Below are positions 52,964 through 62,889 of a stretch of DNA of 64,000 nucleotides, in pieces (within the stretch, counting starts at the first letter, position 1; every line of letters starts with the position of its first letter). The position numbers and the translations under genes are program-made. Source of the stretch: Azospirillum thiophilum (GTDB lineage: Bacteria > Pseudomonadota > Alphaproteobacteria > Azospirillales > Azospirillaceae); the NCBI RefSeq assembly GCF_001305595.1, contig NZ_CP012401.1:558001-622000 (forward strand), written 5' to 3'. Under the pieces are notes generated by a model, which worked only from the letters and a program-made list of their open reading frames with translations, searched no databases and was not told where the DNA came from.

Positions 52964-55117
52964 TTACCCGGACTTGTTCCCGGCCGGACCGGGAGAACCG
53001 AAGCCGTTCGTTCCAGCGGTCGGAGGCAACCGGATGGTGAAGACCGACCCCTCGCCGCGCACGCTCTCGACGGTCAGGGTCCCACCATGGGCGGCGACGA
53101 TCTTCTGCGTCATGTAGAGGCCCAGCCCGGCACCCTTGGTCCCGCGCGAGGAGGCGGCGCGGAAATAGATCGACCCGATCTGCCCCACCTCCTCCGCGCT
53201 CATGCCGCGGCCCCGGTCGGCGACGCGGACGACCACCCAGCCCTCGCCATCCTCCCCGGCCGTCACCCGCACCGGCGACTCCGGCGGGGAGTAGCGCAGC
53301 GCGTTCTGCGCGAGGTTGCCGATCGCCACCCCAAGGAAGGGCGCATCGACCCGCAGCGGCAGGTCCGGCGCATCCACCGCCACGGCCAGCCGGCTTTCCT
53401 CCTCCGGTTCCTCAAGCCCGCCCAGCGCCTCCTCCATCAGCTGGCCGAGCCGCACCGGCTCCGGCTTCAGCGCCAGCGCGCCCTGGTCGAGCGCGTCGGC
53501 CGACAGGAACAGGTCCACCAGCTCGGCCATCTTGCGGGTGGTGACGCGGATGCGCTCCAGGCGGTTCAGCGCCGACGGCACCGCGACGGCGCCCGACAGC
53601 GCGATCATTTGCGCCGCGCTGTCGATGTTGGCGAGCGGGGCGCGGAACTCGTGCGACAGCATGGCGACGAAGGTGCGCTGCTCTTCCGCCCGCTTGGTGG
53701 CGAAGGCCGACTCCTCGCGCGCCCGCAGCCGTTCGGCCTGCAGCCGGCCGATGCGCAGGGCGAGCCCGACGCCCAGCACCAGCACCGCCAGCATCGATGC
53801 GACCTGATAGGGATCGGCGATCGCGAAATCGGCCGGCAGCACGCCGCGCAGCATCAGCTGCGCCACCGTCAGCCCGCTCAGCGACACCAGCGTGCTGGCC
53901 AGATAGAAGCGCAGGCTGAGATCGCCGGGGGTGAGCCAGGCCAGCCGCGCGGTCAGCGCCAGCGCGATCACCACGACCGCCAACGCCGACAGCGTCACCG
54001 CCGGGTTGGTCAGGGCGTAGAGCGGGGTGACCGTCGTTGGCACCGCCAGCAGCACCAGCAGGGCCAGCCCCCGGTAGCAGCGGCCCAACAGCGGCGCATG
54101 GGTCCGCAGGTCGAGGATATGGACCCACATGACCAGCGCGGCGGAAAAGCCGAGGAAGCCGCTGGCGCCGACCGCCAGGTTGAACGCCCAGCCCGGCAGG
54201 TCGGGCAGCAGGACGGCGGCGGTGCCGTTGGCGAACAGATAATAGACGAAGACCGTCGCCACATAGCCGGTATAGGCCAGCAGCGCCCCGTCGCGCAGCA
54301 GCAGCCCCAGCGCGACATAGCCCAGCGCCAGGATGCCCAGCACGCCCAGGAACAGCCCCTGGAACAGCAGGTCGGCGCCCTGGTGCGCGATATAGGCGGC
54401 GGGCGTCCAGATCCGCGCCGACAGGCGGATGGCGCTGACCGAATCGACCCGCAGATAGAGCGAGACCGGCCGCCCTTCCGGCAGGGTCAGCGCCAGGGCA
54501 TGCAGCCGGGTCTTCAACGGCCGCTGGCTGAACGGCACGAAATCGCCCAGCCGGACCAGCCGGTAGCCCTCGGCTCCCTCCGGCGGGCGCCCCGACGGCG
54601 ACGGCTTCGGAACGAACAGGTCGAGATGATCGATGTAGGCCTCGCCCATCTCCAGGATCCACTCGGCCGGCGCGCCGGGCGGGCGCAGCAGGTCGAAGCG
54701 GTACCAGTGGATGTCGCGCGTCTGCCCGACGCCGCGGAAATCGGCCCGCGGCTCCAGCCGTCCGGCGGCGTCGGCCTTCAGGACGTCGGCGAAGTCCAGC
54801 TTGCGCTCCGGATCGACCAGCCGGGCGAAATGGCCGGCAAGGCTCGCGCCGGCCGTGGCCGCCTCCAGCCGCAGCGGCTCGACCTGCCCGTCGGCCGCCC
54901 CACTCGCCGATGCATTGCCCGCACCGGCAAGCCATGGCAGCAGCGCGCAGATCAGGAGGACAAGGACGCCCGGACGCCGGAGAGTACGCCCGGAATAGCA
55001 ATGGACGCGGGAATCCAGCGGTGCCGCGGGCACCGGCTTCCGCCGCCGCCCACCGCCGCCGGCACCATGTCCGGCCGGTTGGCCGCCCTGCCGGCCGATG
55101 ATCGCGTCCTTCGTCAT
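52964..55117 (-). CDS. 7TM-DISM sensor histidine kinase (paralogue 2)
   Basis: Encodes 717 residues from ATG 55117. It has the same order of parts as its neighbour: hydrophobic leader, DISMED2 (IHWYRFDLLRPPGAP, WILEMGEAYIDHLDLFVP), seven membrane helices, HisKA FVAMLSHEFRAPLANIDSAA and HATPase_c NLAQNALRYS, RVADRGRGMS, GTKGAGLGLYMTQKIVA. Transmembrane and kinase cores are highly alike. The linker, the N-terminus and the first 80 residues differ most. There is no partner regulator beside it. The two kinases are in one direction with about 90 bases between them and may be one transcript. Paired retention suggests they see different ligands or form a heterodimer. Confidence 0.92.
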   Translation of the reverse strand: MTKDAIIGRQGGQPAGHGAGGGGRRRKPVPAAPLDSRVHCYSGRTLRRPGVLVLLICALLPWLAGAGNASASGAADGQVEPLRLEAATAGASLAGHFARLVDPERKLDFADVLKADAAGRLEPRADFRGVGQTRDIHWYRFDLLRPPGAPAEWILEMGEAYIDHLDLFVPKPSPSGRPPEGAEGYRLVRLGDFVPFSQRPLKTRLHALALTLPEGRPVSLYLRVDSVSAIRLSARIWTPAAYIAHQGADLLFQGLFLGVLGILALGYVALGLLLRDGALLAYTGYVATVFVYYLFANGTAAVLLPDLPGWAFNLAVGASGFLGFSAALVMWVHILDLRTHAPLLGRCYRGLALLVLLAVPTTVTPLYALTNPAVTLSALAVVVIALALTARLAWLTPGDLSLRFYLASTLVSLSGLTVAQLMLRGVLPADFAIADPYQVASMLAVLVLGVGLALRIGRLQAERLRAREESAFATKRAEEQRTFVAMLSHEFRAPLANIDSAAQMIALSGAVAVPSALNRLERIRVTTRKMAELVDLFLSADALDQGALALKPEPVRLGQLMEEALGGLEEPEEESRLAVAVDAPDLPLRVDAPFLGVAIGNLAQNALRYSPPESPVRVTAGEDGEGWVVVRVADRGRGMSAEEVGQIGSIYFRAASSRGTKGAGLGLYMTQKIVAAHGGTLTVESVRGEGSVFTIRLPPTAGTNGFGSPGPAGNKSG

Positions 55118-55197
55118 CGTCAGCGGTCGATAAGGTTAAAGTTTTAGGAAATGATTAAACAGGTATGCGGGCCACTCCTCCCGGGCCCGCCGTCGCG

Positions 55198-55938
55198 TCA
55201 GATTCTCGACGGCGACAGCTTGAACCCAACCACGCTATCGGCGGTTCCAAGCGAACGCACCAGCTCCATCGGATCGGGATCGCCCTTGCCCTGCAGGACC
55301 AGCTGGCATTCGAACAGGCCGCTGCCGTTGGCGAGATGGAAGGCCCAGTCGACCACCTCGAATCCCTGCTTCCTGGCCTCGACCCGCAAATCCTCCGGCG
55401 ACGGCGCCTTGTCGCGGCTGAAGACCAGCGTCAGATGCATGACCGACCGGTGGGGCAGCAGCCGCTCGATCGGCCGCAGCAGGCTCATCACCAGGATGGT
55501 CAGGAGGGCGGCGGCGATGGCGACCGCATAGAAGCCGAGCCCGATGACGATGCCGATGGCCGATGTCGCCCAGATCGAAGCGGCGGTGGACAGGCCGCGG
55601 ATCGACAGCCCCTCGCGCATGATCACCCCGGCGCCGAGAAATCCGATGCCGGTGACGATGCCTTGGATCACCCGGGTCGGATCGCTGATTCCAGGGACGG
55701 CGCCATGACCGCTCCCCCCCATGCCGCCGAACCACATGGCGGGATAGGCGTTGACCACGGTCAGCGCGGCCGATGCCAGGCAGACCAGCCCATAGGTCCG
55801 CATCCCCGCCGCCCGCCCGTGGAAGCTGCGCTCGTAGCCCAGCAGCAGCCCGACCGCCAGCGCCCCCAGCAGATGCAGCAGGATCAGGCCGTTGGTCGCC
55901 AGCGCGGCCGGCGACCAGTAGGAGAGCAGCACGTCCAT
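55198..55938 (-). CDS. MgtC/SapB-family membrane protein
   Basis: Encodes 246 residues from ATG 55938 with GGGA about 6 bases upstream. The N-terminal membrane domain carries the family motif LLGYERSFHGRAAGMRTYGL near 36-55, then VIQGIVTGIGFLGAGVIMRE near 95-114 and GLSTAASIWATSAIGIVIGL near 121-140. The C-terminal 90 residues form a cytoplasmic ACT-like domain (LTLVFSRDKAPSPEDLRVEA). Known: MgtC aids survival at low magnesium and affects ATP synthase and phosphate uptake in pathogens; other members are poorly defined. It is divergent from the nap operon and shares a 286-bp intergenic region with it. Confidence 0.92.
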   Translation of the reverse strand: MDVLLSYWSPAALATNGLILLHLLGALAVGLLLGYERSFHGRAAGMRTYGLVCLASAALTVVNAYPAMWFGGMGGSGHGAVPGISDPTRVIQGIVTGIGFLGAGVIMREGLSIRGLSTAASIWATSAIGIVIGLGFYAVAIAAALLTILVMSLLRPIERLLPHRSVMHLTLVFSRDKAPSPEDLRVEARKQGFEVVDWAFHLANGSGLFECQLVLQGKGDPDPMELVRSLGTADSVVGFKLSPSRI

Positions 55939-56105
55939 GGCGTGTCCCGTTCCAGGCCGGGATCCGTTCCCAGCCACTCTTTCGGAACCGATCCTGGCCC
56001 CGATCGCCGGGCACGGCAAGGCCGGGCTCCAGCTTGCCGCGCCCCGGCACCGGCCGCCCGCTCCGTGCGAGGCGCCATTCGGTCACAGGCCGGCAACGCC
56101 CCCAC

Positions 56106-56147
56106 TTGACGTGGGTCAATTCCAGACCACCGGAAAGTATCGATACT
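56106..56147 (+). promoter_or_regulatory. FNR/FixK-type box and class II promoter of nap
   Basis: TTGAC-GTGG-GTCAA (56106-56119) is a perfect anaerobic-regulator box. Its centre (56112.5) lies 41.5 bases before position 56154, and GATACT (56142-56147) is the matching -10 for a start there. This is exactly the class II activator geometry. The -10 is part of the palindrome AGTATCGATACT (56136-56147). Confidence 0.75.
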
Positions 56148-56160
56148 AAGGGCCGAAAAC

Positions 56161-56189
56161 CGGTACCATAGTATCATCCTTTGGTACCG
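56161..56189. promoter_or_regulatory. 8-bp inverted repeat in the nap leader
   Basis: CGGTACCA (56161-56168) and TGGTACCG (56182-56189) are exact complements 13 bases apart. They lie just downstream of the predicted transcription start and 36 bases before napE. They could be an operator, for example for a nitrate or redox regulator, or an mRNA hairpin. Confidence 0.55.
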
Positions 56190-56224
56190 TCTCAACCGTT
56201 CCCGCTCCGACCGAGAGTGCCGCC

Positions 56225-56416
56225 ATGAGGCCGACCAACCCCTCCCTGTCCCAGCCGTCCGACCGCAAGGCGGAGGATTTCGCGCCGGCCCCGACCCGCC
56301 GGGCCGAAGGGCTGATGTTCCTGTGGCTGGCGGTGCTGGTCTGGCCGTTGATCGCCGTCGGCACCGTCTCCGCCTACGGCTTCTCGATCTGGATCTACCA
56401 GATCCTCACGCACTGA
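56225..56416 (+). CDS. napE: Periplasmic nitrate reductase subunit NapE
   Basis: Encodes 63 residues from ATG 56225. A 29-residue hydrophilic start ends in RRAEGLMFLWLAVLVWPLI, running into AVGTVSAYGFSIWIYQIL: one membrane helix with the FLWLAVLVWPLIAV core typical of NapE. Known: NapE is a small inner-membrane protein of nap operons; its role is not well defined. It is the first gene of napEDABC, directly behind the FNR-type promoter, with napD 50 bases later. Confidence 0.9.
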   Translation: MRPTNPSLSQPSDRKAEDFAPAPTRRAEGLMFLWLAVLVWPLIAVGTVSAYGFSIWIYQILTH

Positions 56417-56466
56417 GGCGTCAGCCTCCCCACGCACCGAGCCTTCCGCTCCCGAGGTTCCCCGCC

Positions 56467-56733
56467 ATGCCCCGCGCTCCCGAGATCCACATCTCCAGCC
56501 TCGTCATCCAGCACAGCCCCGACCGCACCGACGCGGTGCGCGCGGCGGCGGCGACCGTCGCCGGGCTGGACTGGTGCGCGGCGGAGAACGGCAAGGCGGT
56601 GGTGACGCTGGTCACCGCCAGCGCCGCCGAGGTGGTGGACCGCATCGCCCTGCTGAACGCCGTCCCCGGCGTCCACAGCACCACCATGGTCTACCACCAT
56701 TACGAACCCGCGGACGCGATCGACGCGGCCTGA
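56467..56733 (+). CDS. napD: NapA chaperone NapD
   Basis: Encodes 88 residues from ATG 56467 with GAGG about 10 bases upstream. The family features are EIHISSLVIQHSPDRTDAVR, GLDWCAAENGKAVVTLVTAS and VVDRIALLNAVPGVHSTTMV, ending YHHYEP. This is the small ferredoxin-like chaperone that binds the twin-arginine signal of NapA and delays export until the molybdenum cofactor is loaded. The substrate NapA, with a matching SRRDYLK signal, is the next gene, 51 bases downstream. Confidence 0.94.
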   Translation: MPRAPEIHISSLVIQHSPDRTDAVRAAAATVAGLDWCAAENGKAVVTLVTASAAEVVDRIALLNAVPGVHSTTMVYHHYEPADAIDAA

Positions 56734-56784
56734 CCGGCGCCTCTCCCGTCCCCCGACCTTCTCCGAACCTGGAGTCTTCCTGTC

Positions 56785-59286
56785 ATGTTCCTGTCCCGCC
56801 GCGATTACCTGAAGGCGCAAGCCGCCGCTGCCGCCGCCGCGGCGGCCGGAATCAGCCTGCCGGCCTCGGCCGCCAACATCCTCACCGGCGAAGGCGCCAG
56901 GCTCACCTGGTCCAAGGCGCCCTGCCGTTTCTGCGGCACCGGCTGCGGCGTGATGGTCGGCGTCAAGGACGGCCGCGTCGTCGCCACCCACGGCGACGTG
57001 AAGGCCGAGGTCAACCGCGGCCTGAACTGCGTGAAGGGCTATTTCCTCTCCAAGATCATGTATGGCGAGGACCGGCTGAACCAGCCGCTGCTGCGCATGA
57101 AGGACGGCAAGTACGACAAGGAGGGCGAGTTCACGCCGATCGGCTGGGACGCCGCCTTCGACATCATGGCCGAGAAGTGGAAGGAGACCCTGAGGAAGAA
57201 GGGTCCGACCGCCGTCGGCATGTTCGGCTCCGGCCAGTGGACCATCTACGAGGGCTATGCCGCGTCCAAGCTGATGAAGGCCGGCCTGCGCTCCAACAAC
57301 CTCGACCCGAATGCCCGCCACTGCATGGCGTCGGCGGTGGCCGGCTTCATGCGCACCTTCGGCATGGACGAGCCGATGGGCTGCTACGACGACATGGAGC
57401 AGGCCGACGCCTTCGTGCTGTGGGGCTCCAACATGGCGGAGATGCACCCCATCCTGTGGACCCGCGTCACCGACCGCCGGCTCAGCCATCCCGGCTGCAA
57501 GGTCGCCGTCCTCTCCACCTTCGAGCACCGCAGCTTCGACCTCGCCGACATCGGGCTGGTCTTCACCCCCGGCTCCGATCTGGCGATCCTGAACTACATC
57601 GCCAACCACATCATCAAGACCGGCCGGGTGAACAGGGAGTTCGTCGAGAAGCACTGCAACTTCAAGCGCGGCCGCGACGACATCGGCTACGGCCTGCGCC
57701 CCGACAACCCGCTGGAGGCGAAGGCGAAGAACGCCGCCAAGGCCAACGACTCCGATCCGATCGGCTTCGACGAGTTCGCGAAGTTCGTCGAGCCCTACAC
57801 GCTGGACAAGGCGCACGAGCTGTCGGGCGTGCCGAAGAACCGGCTGGAGGCGCTGGCCGAGCTCTACGCCGATCCCAAGGTGAAGGTCGTGTCCTTCTGG
57901 ACCATGGGCTTCAACCAGCATGTCCGCGGCGTCTGGGCCAACAACCTCGTCTACAACATCCACCTGCTGACGGGGAAGATCTCGCAGCCGGGCAACGGCC
58001 CCTTCTCGCTGACCGGCCAGCCGTCGGCCTGCGGCACCGCGCGCGAGGTCGGCACCTTCTCGCACCGGCTGCCCGCCGACATGGTGGTGACCAACCCCGA
58101 GCACCGCAAACACGCCGAGGAGATCTGGAAGCTGCCGGAGGGGACGATCCCCGACAAGGTCGGCTACCACGCGGTCCAGCAGGACCGCATGCTGAAGGAC
58201 GGCAAGCTCAACGCCTACTGGGTCATGTGCAACAACAACATGCAGACGGCCCCGAACACGGCGAAGGAGACCTTCCCCGGCTACCGCAACCCTGAGAATT
58301 TCATCGTCGTCTCCGACCCCTACCCCACCGTGACCGCGCTGGCCGCCGACCTGATCCTGCCCACCGCCATGTGGGTCGAGAAGGAGGGCGGCTACGGCAA
58401 CGCCGAGCGCCGCACCCAGCTGTGGCGCCAGCTGGTCGATGCGCCGGACGGTGCCAAGTCCGACCTGTGGCAGATCATGGAGTTCTCCAAGCGCTTCCGC
58501 ATCGAGGAGGTGTGGCCGGAGGATCTGCTGAACAAGAAGCCGGAGCTGCGCGGTAAGAGCCTCTACGACGTGCTGTTCCGCAACGGCCAGGTCGACCGCT
58601 TCCCGCTGTCCGACCTCGACCCGAACTACAACAATGTCGAGGCCAAGGCGGCCGGCTTCTACGTCCAGAAGGGCCTGTTCGAGGAATATGCCGCCTTCGG
58701 CCGCGGCCACGGCCATGATCTGGCGGATTTCGAGCAGTATCATGTGGAGCGCGGCCTGCGCTGGCCGGTGGTCGACGGCAAGGAGACCAAGTGGCGCTAC
58801 CGCGAGGGCTCCGATCCTTACGTGAAGGCGGGCGAGGGCATGCGCTTCTACGGCAACAAGGACGGCAAGGCGAATGTCTTCGCCCTGCCCTACGAGCCGC
58901 CGGCCGAATCGCCCGACGCCGACTATCCGTTCTGGCTGTCGACCGGCCGGGTGATCGAGCACTGGCACAGCGGCTCGATGACGCTGCGGGTGCCGGAACT
59001 GCGCAAGGCCTTCCCGAACGCCGTGGTCTTCATGCACCCCGACGACGCCAGGCAGCTGAACGTCCGCCGCGGCCAGGAGGTGCGCGTCACCTCGCGCCGG
59101 GGCGAGGTGCGGGTGCGGGTCGAGACGCGCGGGCGCAACAAGCCGCCGCGCGGCCTCGTCTTCGTCCCCTTCTTCGACCACACGGTCCTCATCAACAAGG
59201 TGACGCTCGACGCCACCGATCCGATCAGCAAACAGACCGACTACAAGAAATGCGCGGTCAAGATCACGCCCGTCGCGAACGCCTGA
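56785..59286 (+). CDS. napA: Periplasmic nitrate reductase, catalytic subunit
   Basis: Encodes 833 residues from ATG 56785. The Tat signal [17 protein letters not shown] ends near PASAAN. The 4Fe-4S ligands are Cys47, Cys50, Cys54 (CRFCGTGC) and Cys82 (NCVKGYF), and the molybdenum ligand is Cys180 in [10 protein letters not shown]. The bis-MGD domains include [20 protein letters not shown] and the C-terminal [19 protein letters not shown]. It reduces nitrate to nitrite in the periplasm, receiving electrons from NapC through NapB. Length is normal (E. coli 828). The neighbouring operon genes are in the usual order and no damage is seen. Confidence 0.98.
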   Translation: MFLSRRDYLKAQAAAAAAAAAGISLPASAANILTGEGARLTWSKAPCRFCGTGCGVMVGVKDGRVVATHGDVKAEVNRGLNCVKGYFLSKIMYGEDRLNQPLLRMKDGKYDKEGEFTPIGWDAAFDIMAEKWKETLRKKGPTAVGMFGSGQWTIYEGYAASKLMKAGLRSNNLDPNARHCMASAVAGFMRTFGMDEPMGCYDDMEQADAFVLWGSNMAEMHPILWTRVTDRRLSHPGCKVAVLSTFEHRSFDLADIGLVFTPGSDLAILNYIANHIIKTGRVNREFVEKHCNFKRGRDDIGYGLRPDNPLEAKAKNAAKANDSDPIGFDEFAKFVEPYTLDKAHELSGVPKNRLEALAELYADPKVKVVSFWTMGFNQHVRGVWANNLVYNIHLLTGKISQPGNGPFSLTGQPSACGTAREVGTFSHRLPADMVVTNPEHRKHAEEIWKLPEGTIPDKVGYHAVQQDRMLKDGKLNAYWVMCNNNMQTAPNTAKETFPGYRNPENFIVVSDPYPTVTALAADLILPTAMWVEKEGGYGNAERRTQLWRQLVDAPDGAKSDLWQIMEFSKRFRIEEVWPEDLLNKKPELRGKSLYDVLFRNGQVDRFPLSDLDPNYNNVEAKAAGFYVQKGLFEEYAAFGRGHGHDLADFEQYHVERGLRWPVVDGKETKWRYREGSDPYVKAGEGMRFYGNKDGKANVFALPYEPPAESPDADYPFWLSTGRVIEHWHSGSMTLRVPELRKAFPNAVVFMHPDDARQLNVRRGQEVRVTSRRGEVRVRVETRGRNKPPRGLVFVPFFDHTVLINKVTLDATDPISKQTDYKKCAVKITPVANA

Positions 59287-59297
59287 GGAGAGCCGGC

Positions 59298-59846
59298 ATG
59301 AAGACCCGTTTCCTGATTGCCGCGCTGGCCCTGCTGGCCGGCGTCCCGGCCCTGAGCGCCGGCCTCGCCACCGGCGCGGCCACCGGTGTCGCCGCCGCCG
59401 AATCCGGCACCGGCACCGTGGGGGGGATCAAAATTCCCTCCGCCAACCACCCAATCACGCTGGACGCCCCGGCCGAGGCGACCCACCGCGAGATCACCGA
59501 CGACCAGAAGCGCGCCCGCAACTACGCCGACCAGCCGCCGCTGATCCCGCATGCGATCCGCGACTACCAGATCGACCTGAACATCAACAAGTGCCTGACC
59601 TGCCACGACCGCCGGAACACCGAAGGGTCGCAGGCGCCGATGCTGTCGGTCACCCATTTCCAGGACCGCGACGGCCAGACGCTGGGCACGGTGGCGGCGC
59701 GGCGCTATTTCTGCACCCAGTGCCATGTGCCGCAGACCGACGCCCAGCCCATCGTCCCCAACAGCTTCCGCGACTTCGACGCGGTCCTGGGGCATAGCCA
59801 AGGTCAAGGCCAAAGCCAGGGCCAGGGCCAAGGCGGCGCGAAATGA
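59298..59846 (+). CDS. napB: Diheme cytochrome c subunit NapB
   Basis: Encodes 182 residues from ATG 59298 with GAGGAG upstream. The N-terminal signal sequence ([20 protein letters not shown]) is followed by the two c-heme sites CLTCH and CTQCH and the family region [20 protein letters not shown], which carries the distal ligands. It passes electrons from NapC to NapA. The C-terminus ends in a low-complexity [12 protein letters not shown] tail coded by a short imperfect tandem repeat, not usual for NapB. It overlaps napC by 4 bases (ATGA). Confidence 0.96.
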   Translation: MKTRFLIAALALLAGVPALSAGLATGAATGVAAAESGTGTVGGIKIPSANHPITLDAPAEATHREITDDQKRARNYADQPPLIPHAIRDYQIDLNINKCLTCHDRRNTEGSQAPMLSVTHFQDRDGQTLGTVAARRYFCTQCHVPQTDAQPIVPNSFRDFDAVLGHSQGQGQSQGQGQGGAK

Positions 59847-60460
59847 CGATCCGCTCCGCATTCCTGGGCCTGTGGCGGCTGTTCGCCCGCCCCAGCGTCC
59901 ATTTCGGCCTGGGCTTCCTGACGCTGGGCGGCTTCATCGCCGGCGTCGTCTTCTGGGGCGGCTTCAACACCGCGCTGGAGGCCACCAACAAGGAAGCCTT
60001 CTGCATCAGCTGCCACGAGATGCGCGACAATCCCTACGAGGAGCTGAAGCAGACCATCCACTTCACCAACCGCTCGGGCGTGCGCGCCAGCTGCCCGGAC
60101 TGCCACGTCCCGCATGAGTGGACCGACAAGATCGCCCGCAAGATGCAGGCGTCGAAGGAGGTCTGGGGCAAGATCTTCGGCACCATCGACACCCGCGAGA
60201 AGTTCCTGGACAAGCGCCGCGAGCTGGCCGAGCACGAATGGGCGCGGCTGAAGTCGAACAACTCGCTGGAATGCCGCAACTGCCACAGCGCCGAGTCGAT
60301 GGACATCACCAAGCAGAACCCGCGCGCGGCGAAGATGCACGAGACCTACCTGTTCACCGGCGAGAACACCTGCATCGACTGCCACAAGGGCATCGCCCAC
60401 CGCCTGCCCGACATGCACGGCGTCGAGCCGGGCTGGAGCATGAAGACCAGCGCGCAATAA
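59843..60460 (+). CDS. napC: Tetraheme quinol dehydrogenase NapC
   Basis: Encodes 205 residues from ATG 59843 inside the napB stop. One membrane anchor ([20 protein letters not shown]) is followed by four c-heme sites, CISCH, CPDCH, CRNCH and CIDCH, and the NapC/NirT phrase [20 protein letters not shown]. It takes electrons from ubiquinol or menaquinol and delivers them to NapB-NapA. The operon ends here in a strong terminator. napF, napG and napH are absent, as in other alphaproteobacterial nap loci that rely on NapC. Confidence 0.97.
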   Translation: MTIRSAFLGLWRLFARPSVHFGLGFLTLGGFIAGVVFWGGFNTALEATNKEAFCISCHEMRDNPYEELKQTIHFTNRSGVRASCPDCHVPHEWTDKIARKMQASKEVWGKIFGTIDTREKFLDKRRELAEHEWARLKSNNSLECRNCHSAESMDITKQNPRAAKMHETYLFTGENTCIDCHKGIAHRLPDMHGVEPGWSMKTSAQ

Positions 60461-60491
60461 GCGGGCCGGGAGCCAAGCCATCCCCATGACG

Positions 60492-60526
60492 AAAAAGGCC
60501 GCCTTTCATCGAAAGGCGGCCTTTTT
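60492..60526. terminator. Bidirectional intrinsic terminator after napC
   Basis: Arms 60492-60507 (AAAAAGGCCGCCTTTC) and 60511-60526 are exact complements with a 3-base loop; the stem begins with an A-run and ends with a T-run, so it can stop transcripts from both sides. It separates napC from the convergent chemoreceptor gene. Confidence 0.95.
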
Positions 60527-60562
60527 CATTTTTCATGCCCGCCCGGAGGCGGACCGTCCCCG

Positions 60563-62527
60563 TCAGGCCCGCCGGATGTTGGCGAGGAAGCGGTCAGCCT
60601 CGTCGCGCAGGCAGTCGGACTGCCGGGCAACCTCGTCCGCCGAGGTCAGCAGCCGCGACGCCGCGCCGCCGGCCTGATCGGTCGCCTCGGTCACCGAGGC
60701 GATGGTGCTGGACACCTCCTGCGTGCCTTGGGCGGCCTGCTGGACGCTGCGGGCGATTTCCCGCGTCGCGGCCCCCTGTTCCTCGACCGCGCTGGACACG
60801 CCGGCGGTGATGCCGGTGAGATCCTCGACGCGCGACGAGATGCTTCGGATGGCGGAGACCGCGCGTTCGGTCTCCTGCTGGATCGCGGTCACCTGCTCCT
60901 GGATGTCCTCGGTCGCCTTGCCGGTCTGGGTCGCCAGCAGCTTCACCTCCGACGCCACCACCGCGAAGCCCTTGCCGGCCTCCCCGGCGCGCGCGGCCTC
61001 GATGGTGGCGTTCAGCGCCAGCAGATTGGTCTGCGAGGCGATGCTGTTGATCATCGCCACCACCTCGCCGATCCGGTGGGCGGCGGTGGCGAGGCCGGAC
61101 ACGATGGCGTCGGTGCGGCGGCCGTCGGCAGCGACGTCGCCGGCAACCCGCGCCGCCTCGGCGGTCTGGCGGGAAATTTCACTGATGGAGGCCGACAGCT
61201 CCTCGGTCGCGGTCGCCACCGTCTGCACGTTGGCAGAGGTCTGGTCGGACGCCAGGCTGACCGCCATCGACTGGCGCCGGGTGTCGTCGGCGGTGGTGAC
61301 CATGGTCCGCGCCGCTCCCCGCATCTCCACGGCGGAATTGGAGACCGCATCCACCACGCCGCGCATGCTGGCCTCGAAACTGTCGGCAAGCGACGCCATC
61401 ATGACTTTACGCTCCGCCTCGGCGTTCCTGCGGTCGCTGTCGCTTCGGGCGCGCAGGCGTTCCGTCTCGATCATGCTGTCCTTGAACACGGCGACCGCCC
61501 TGGCCATGGCGCCGATCTCGTCCCGGCGGGTATCCCCCGGGATCGCCGCGCCGGTGTCGCCCGCCGACAGCCGCCCCATCGCCGCGCACAGCCGGTCGAT
61601 CGGGCGCGACAGGCCGCGGCCCAGGACCAACGCCACGATCGCTCCGGCGACCAGCACCCCGGCGATGCTGCCCAGCAGGACCCAGCGCGCGCCGGTTTCC
61701 GCCGCCACGAAGGACGAGATGTCCTTGACCAGTTCGATGATGGCGACCGGCTCACCCGCGAAGTTCTTCAACTGCCCGAGATAGATCGCCACCGGGCGGC
61801 CCGCCTTGTCCGCCCGGCGGATGACCGTTCCGCCGGACAGGGCCAAGGCCAGTTCATCGGGACTCGCCAGCGTCTTTTCCGCGAAGCTGGCGCCAATGGT
61901 TGCGAAACCTTCGCCCTCTCGGCGATGAACGGCCAGATCGACCGCGAAGCGGCTCGTGATCCGCTTGATGGACTCCGGGCCGAAGGCGGTGCCGACATCG
62001 ACCGCGCCGACATACTGGGTCCCGATGGTCATCGGGTTGGTGCCGAAGATGTTCAGGGTCTCGCGGCCCTGCTCGATCCCCATCAGCGGCTCGTGCCTCT
62101 GGTGAATCTCCTTGATCATCCGGCGGCGGCCGGACACGTCGTCGCCGAACACCTTGGGGGCGTTCACCCGGTAGATCACCACGCCCGGCGGTTTGTTGAA
62201 CACCCAGACATCCACGCCTTGCGCCTTGGCCGCGCCCATGGCCGGGCCGAGAAGCGCGCCCAACGCATCGCGGTCGCCACGCTGGAAGGCGTCCTGCACC
62301 GGCGGAATGGCGGCGACGATGGCCGATACCGCCGACATCGTCCGCCCGTCATAGTCGAAGGCGGCGATGACGCTCTCGTATTGCAGCGTCATCTCCCGTT
62401 GCAGGGCGAGCTCGGTGGACGCGGTCTGCTGATGGGTGGCCACACCGCCGAGGATGGCAGCCGTACCGGCCGCGACGACGGAAATCGCCGCCACGAGCCT
62501 TGCGGCAATGGAATGAAGCTGAAGCAA
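60563..62527 (-). CDS. Methyl-accepting chemotaxis protein
   Basis: Encodes 654 residues from TTG 62527, chosen because AAGGAG lies 6 bases upstream and the first membrane helix starts directly after. The order is a membrane helix ([19 protein letters not shown]), a periplasmic Cache-type sensor domain of about 250 residues ([40 protein letters not shown]), a second helix ([20 protein letters not shown]), HAMP ([20 protein letters not shown]) and the signalling domain with hairpin tip [38 protein letters not shown]. It signals to CheA/CheW from outside the cell. The ligand is unknown; position next to nap does not prove a nitrate or redox link. No che genes are near. Confidence 0.95.
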   Translation of the reverse strand: MLQLHSIAARLVAAISVVAAGTAAILGGVATHQQTASTELALQREMTLQYESVIAAFDYDGRTMSAVSAIVAAIPPVQDAFQRGDRDALGALLGPAMGAAKAQGVDVWVFNKPPGVVIYRVNAPKVFGDDVSGRRRMIKEIHQRHEPLMGIEQGRETLNIFGTNPMTIGTQYVGAVDVGTAFGPESIKRITSRFAVDLAVHRREGEGFATIGASFAEKTLASPDELALALSGGTVIRRADKAGRPVAIYLGQLKNFAGEPVAIIELVKDISSFVAAETGARWVLLGSIAGVLVAGAIVALVLGRGLSRPIDRLCAAMGRLSAGDTGAAIPGDTRRDEIGAMARAVAVFKDSMIETERLRARSDSDRRNAEAERKVMMASLADSFEASMRGVVDAVSNSAVEMRGAARTMVTTADDTRRQSMAVSLASDQTSANVQTVATATEELSASISEISRQTAEAARVAGDVAADGRRTDAIVSGLATAAHRIGEVVAMINSIASQTNLLALNATIEAARAGEAGKGFAVVASEVKLLATQTGKATEDIQEQVTAIQQETERAVSAIRSISSRVEDLTGITAGVSSAVEEQGAATREIARSVQQAAQGTQEVSSTIASVTEATDQAGGAASRLLTSADEVARQSDCLRDEADRFLANIRRA

Positions 62528-62889
62528 TGCGCTCTCCTTTTTCGCTGGGCGGCTGCGAAACCGAGCGAACCGATCCGAGCGACCACGAGCCTGATTTAGC
62601 CGGAAGCCCGTCTTTTTGCCGGGAAATGACAAATCCATTTGTATCGCGCACTACTAAGCGGCGCACCTTAGGGTTCGCTCTAGGAGAACGGCAGGATTCA
62701 GCAGAGATATTGTCTAAGCGGCCGTCGCTTTTTGGGCGTAGGATTGCAAAAGAACGCCGCCGCCGAGGTGAAAAGGCTTCCTGCCCGGATCGGATCACGC
62801 AAATTCGGAATCGATTTGGAGCGTGAGTTCAATCGCCAAACATAAGGGCTGGAGTTCCATGCGTTTGATTTGGAACGCATGAAGCCTGC
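62528..62889. other. Intergenic region with repeat copy 2 and a hairpin
   Basis: About 360 bases without a supported gene. It includes the upstream region of the chemoreceptor gene, the inverted copy of a dispersed 46-bp repeat (62780-62825), and an 8-bp hairpin CATGCGTT/AACGCATG (62858-62865, 62874-62881) right behind the end of the following minus-strand gene. The hairpin lacks a T-run. Confidence 0.5.
62780..62825 (-). repeat. Dispersed 46-bp intergenic repeat, copy 2
   Basis: In inverted orientation this matches 41151-41196 at 41 of 46 positions (hand alignment). It carries the same AATCGATT palindrome and GATCCGATCC part. Both copies are intergenic, 21.6 kb apart. Confidence 0.7.

Noticed and set aside
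56395..59181. Long minus-strand open frame opposite napA
   Set aside because: It is antisense to a fully motif-supported NapA; the composition is that of a shadow frame.
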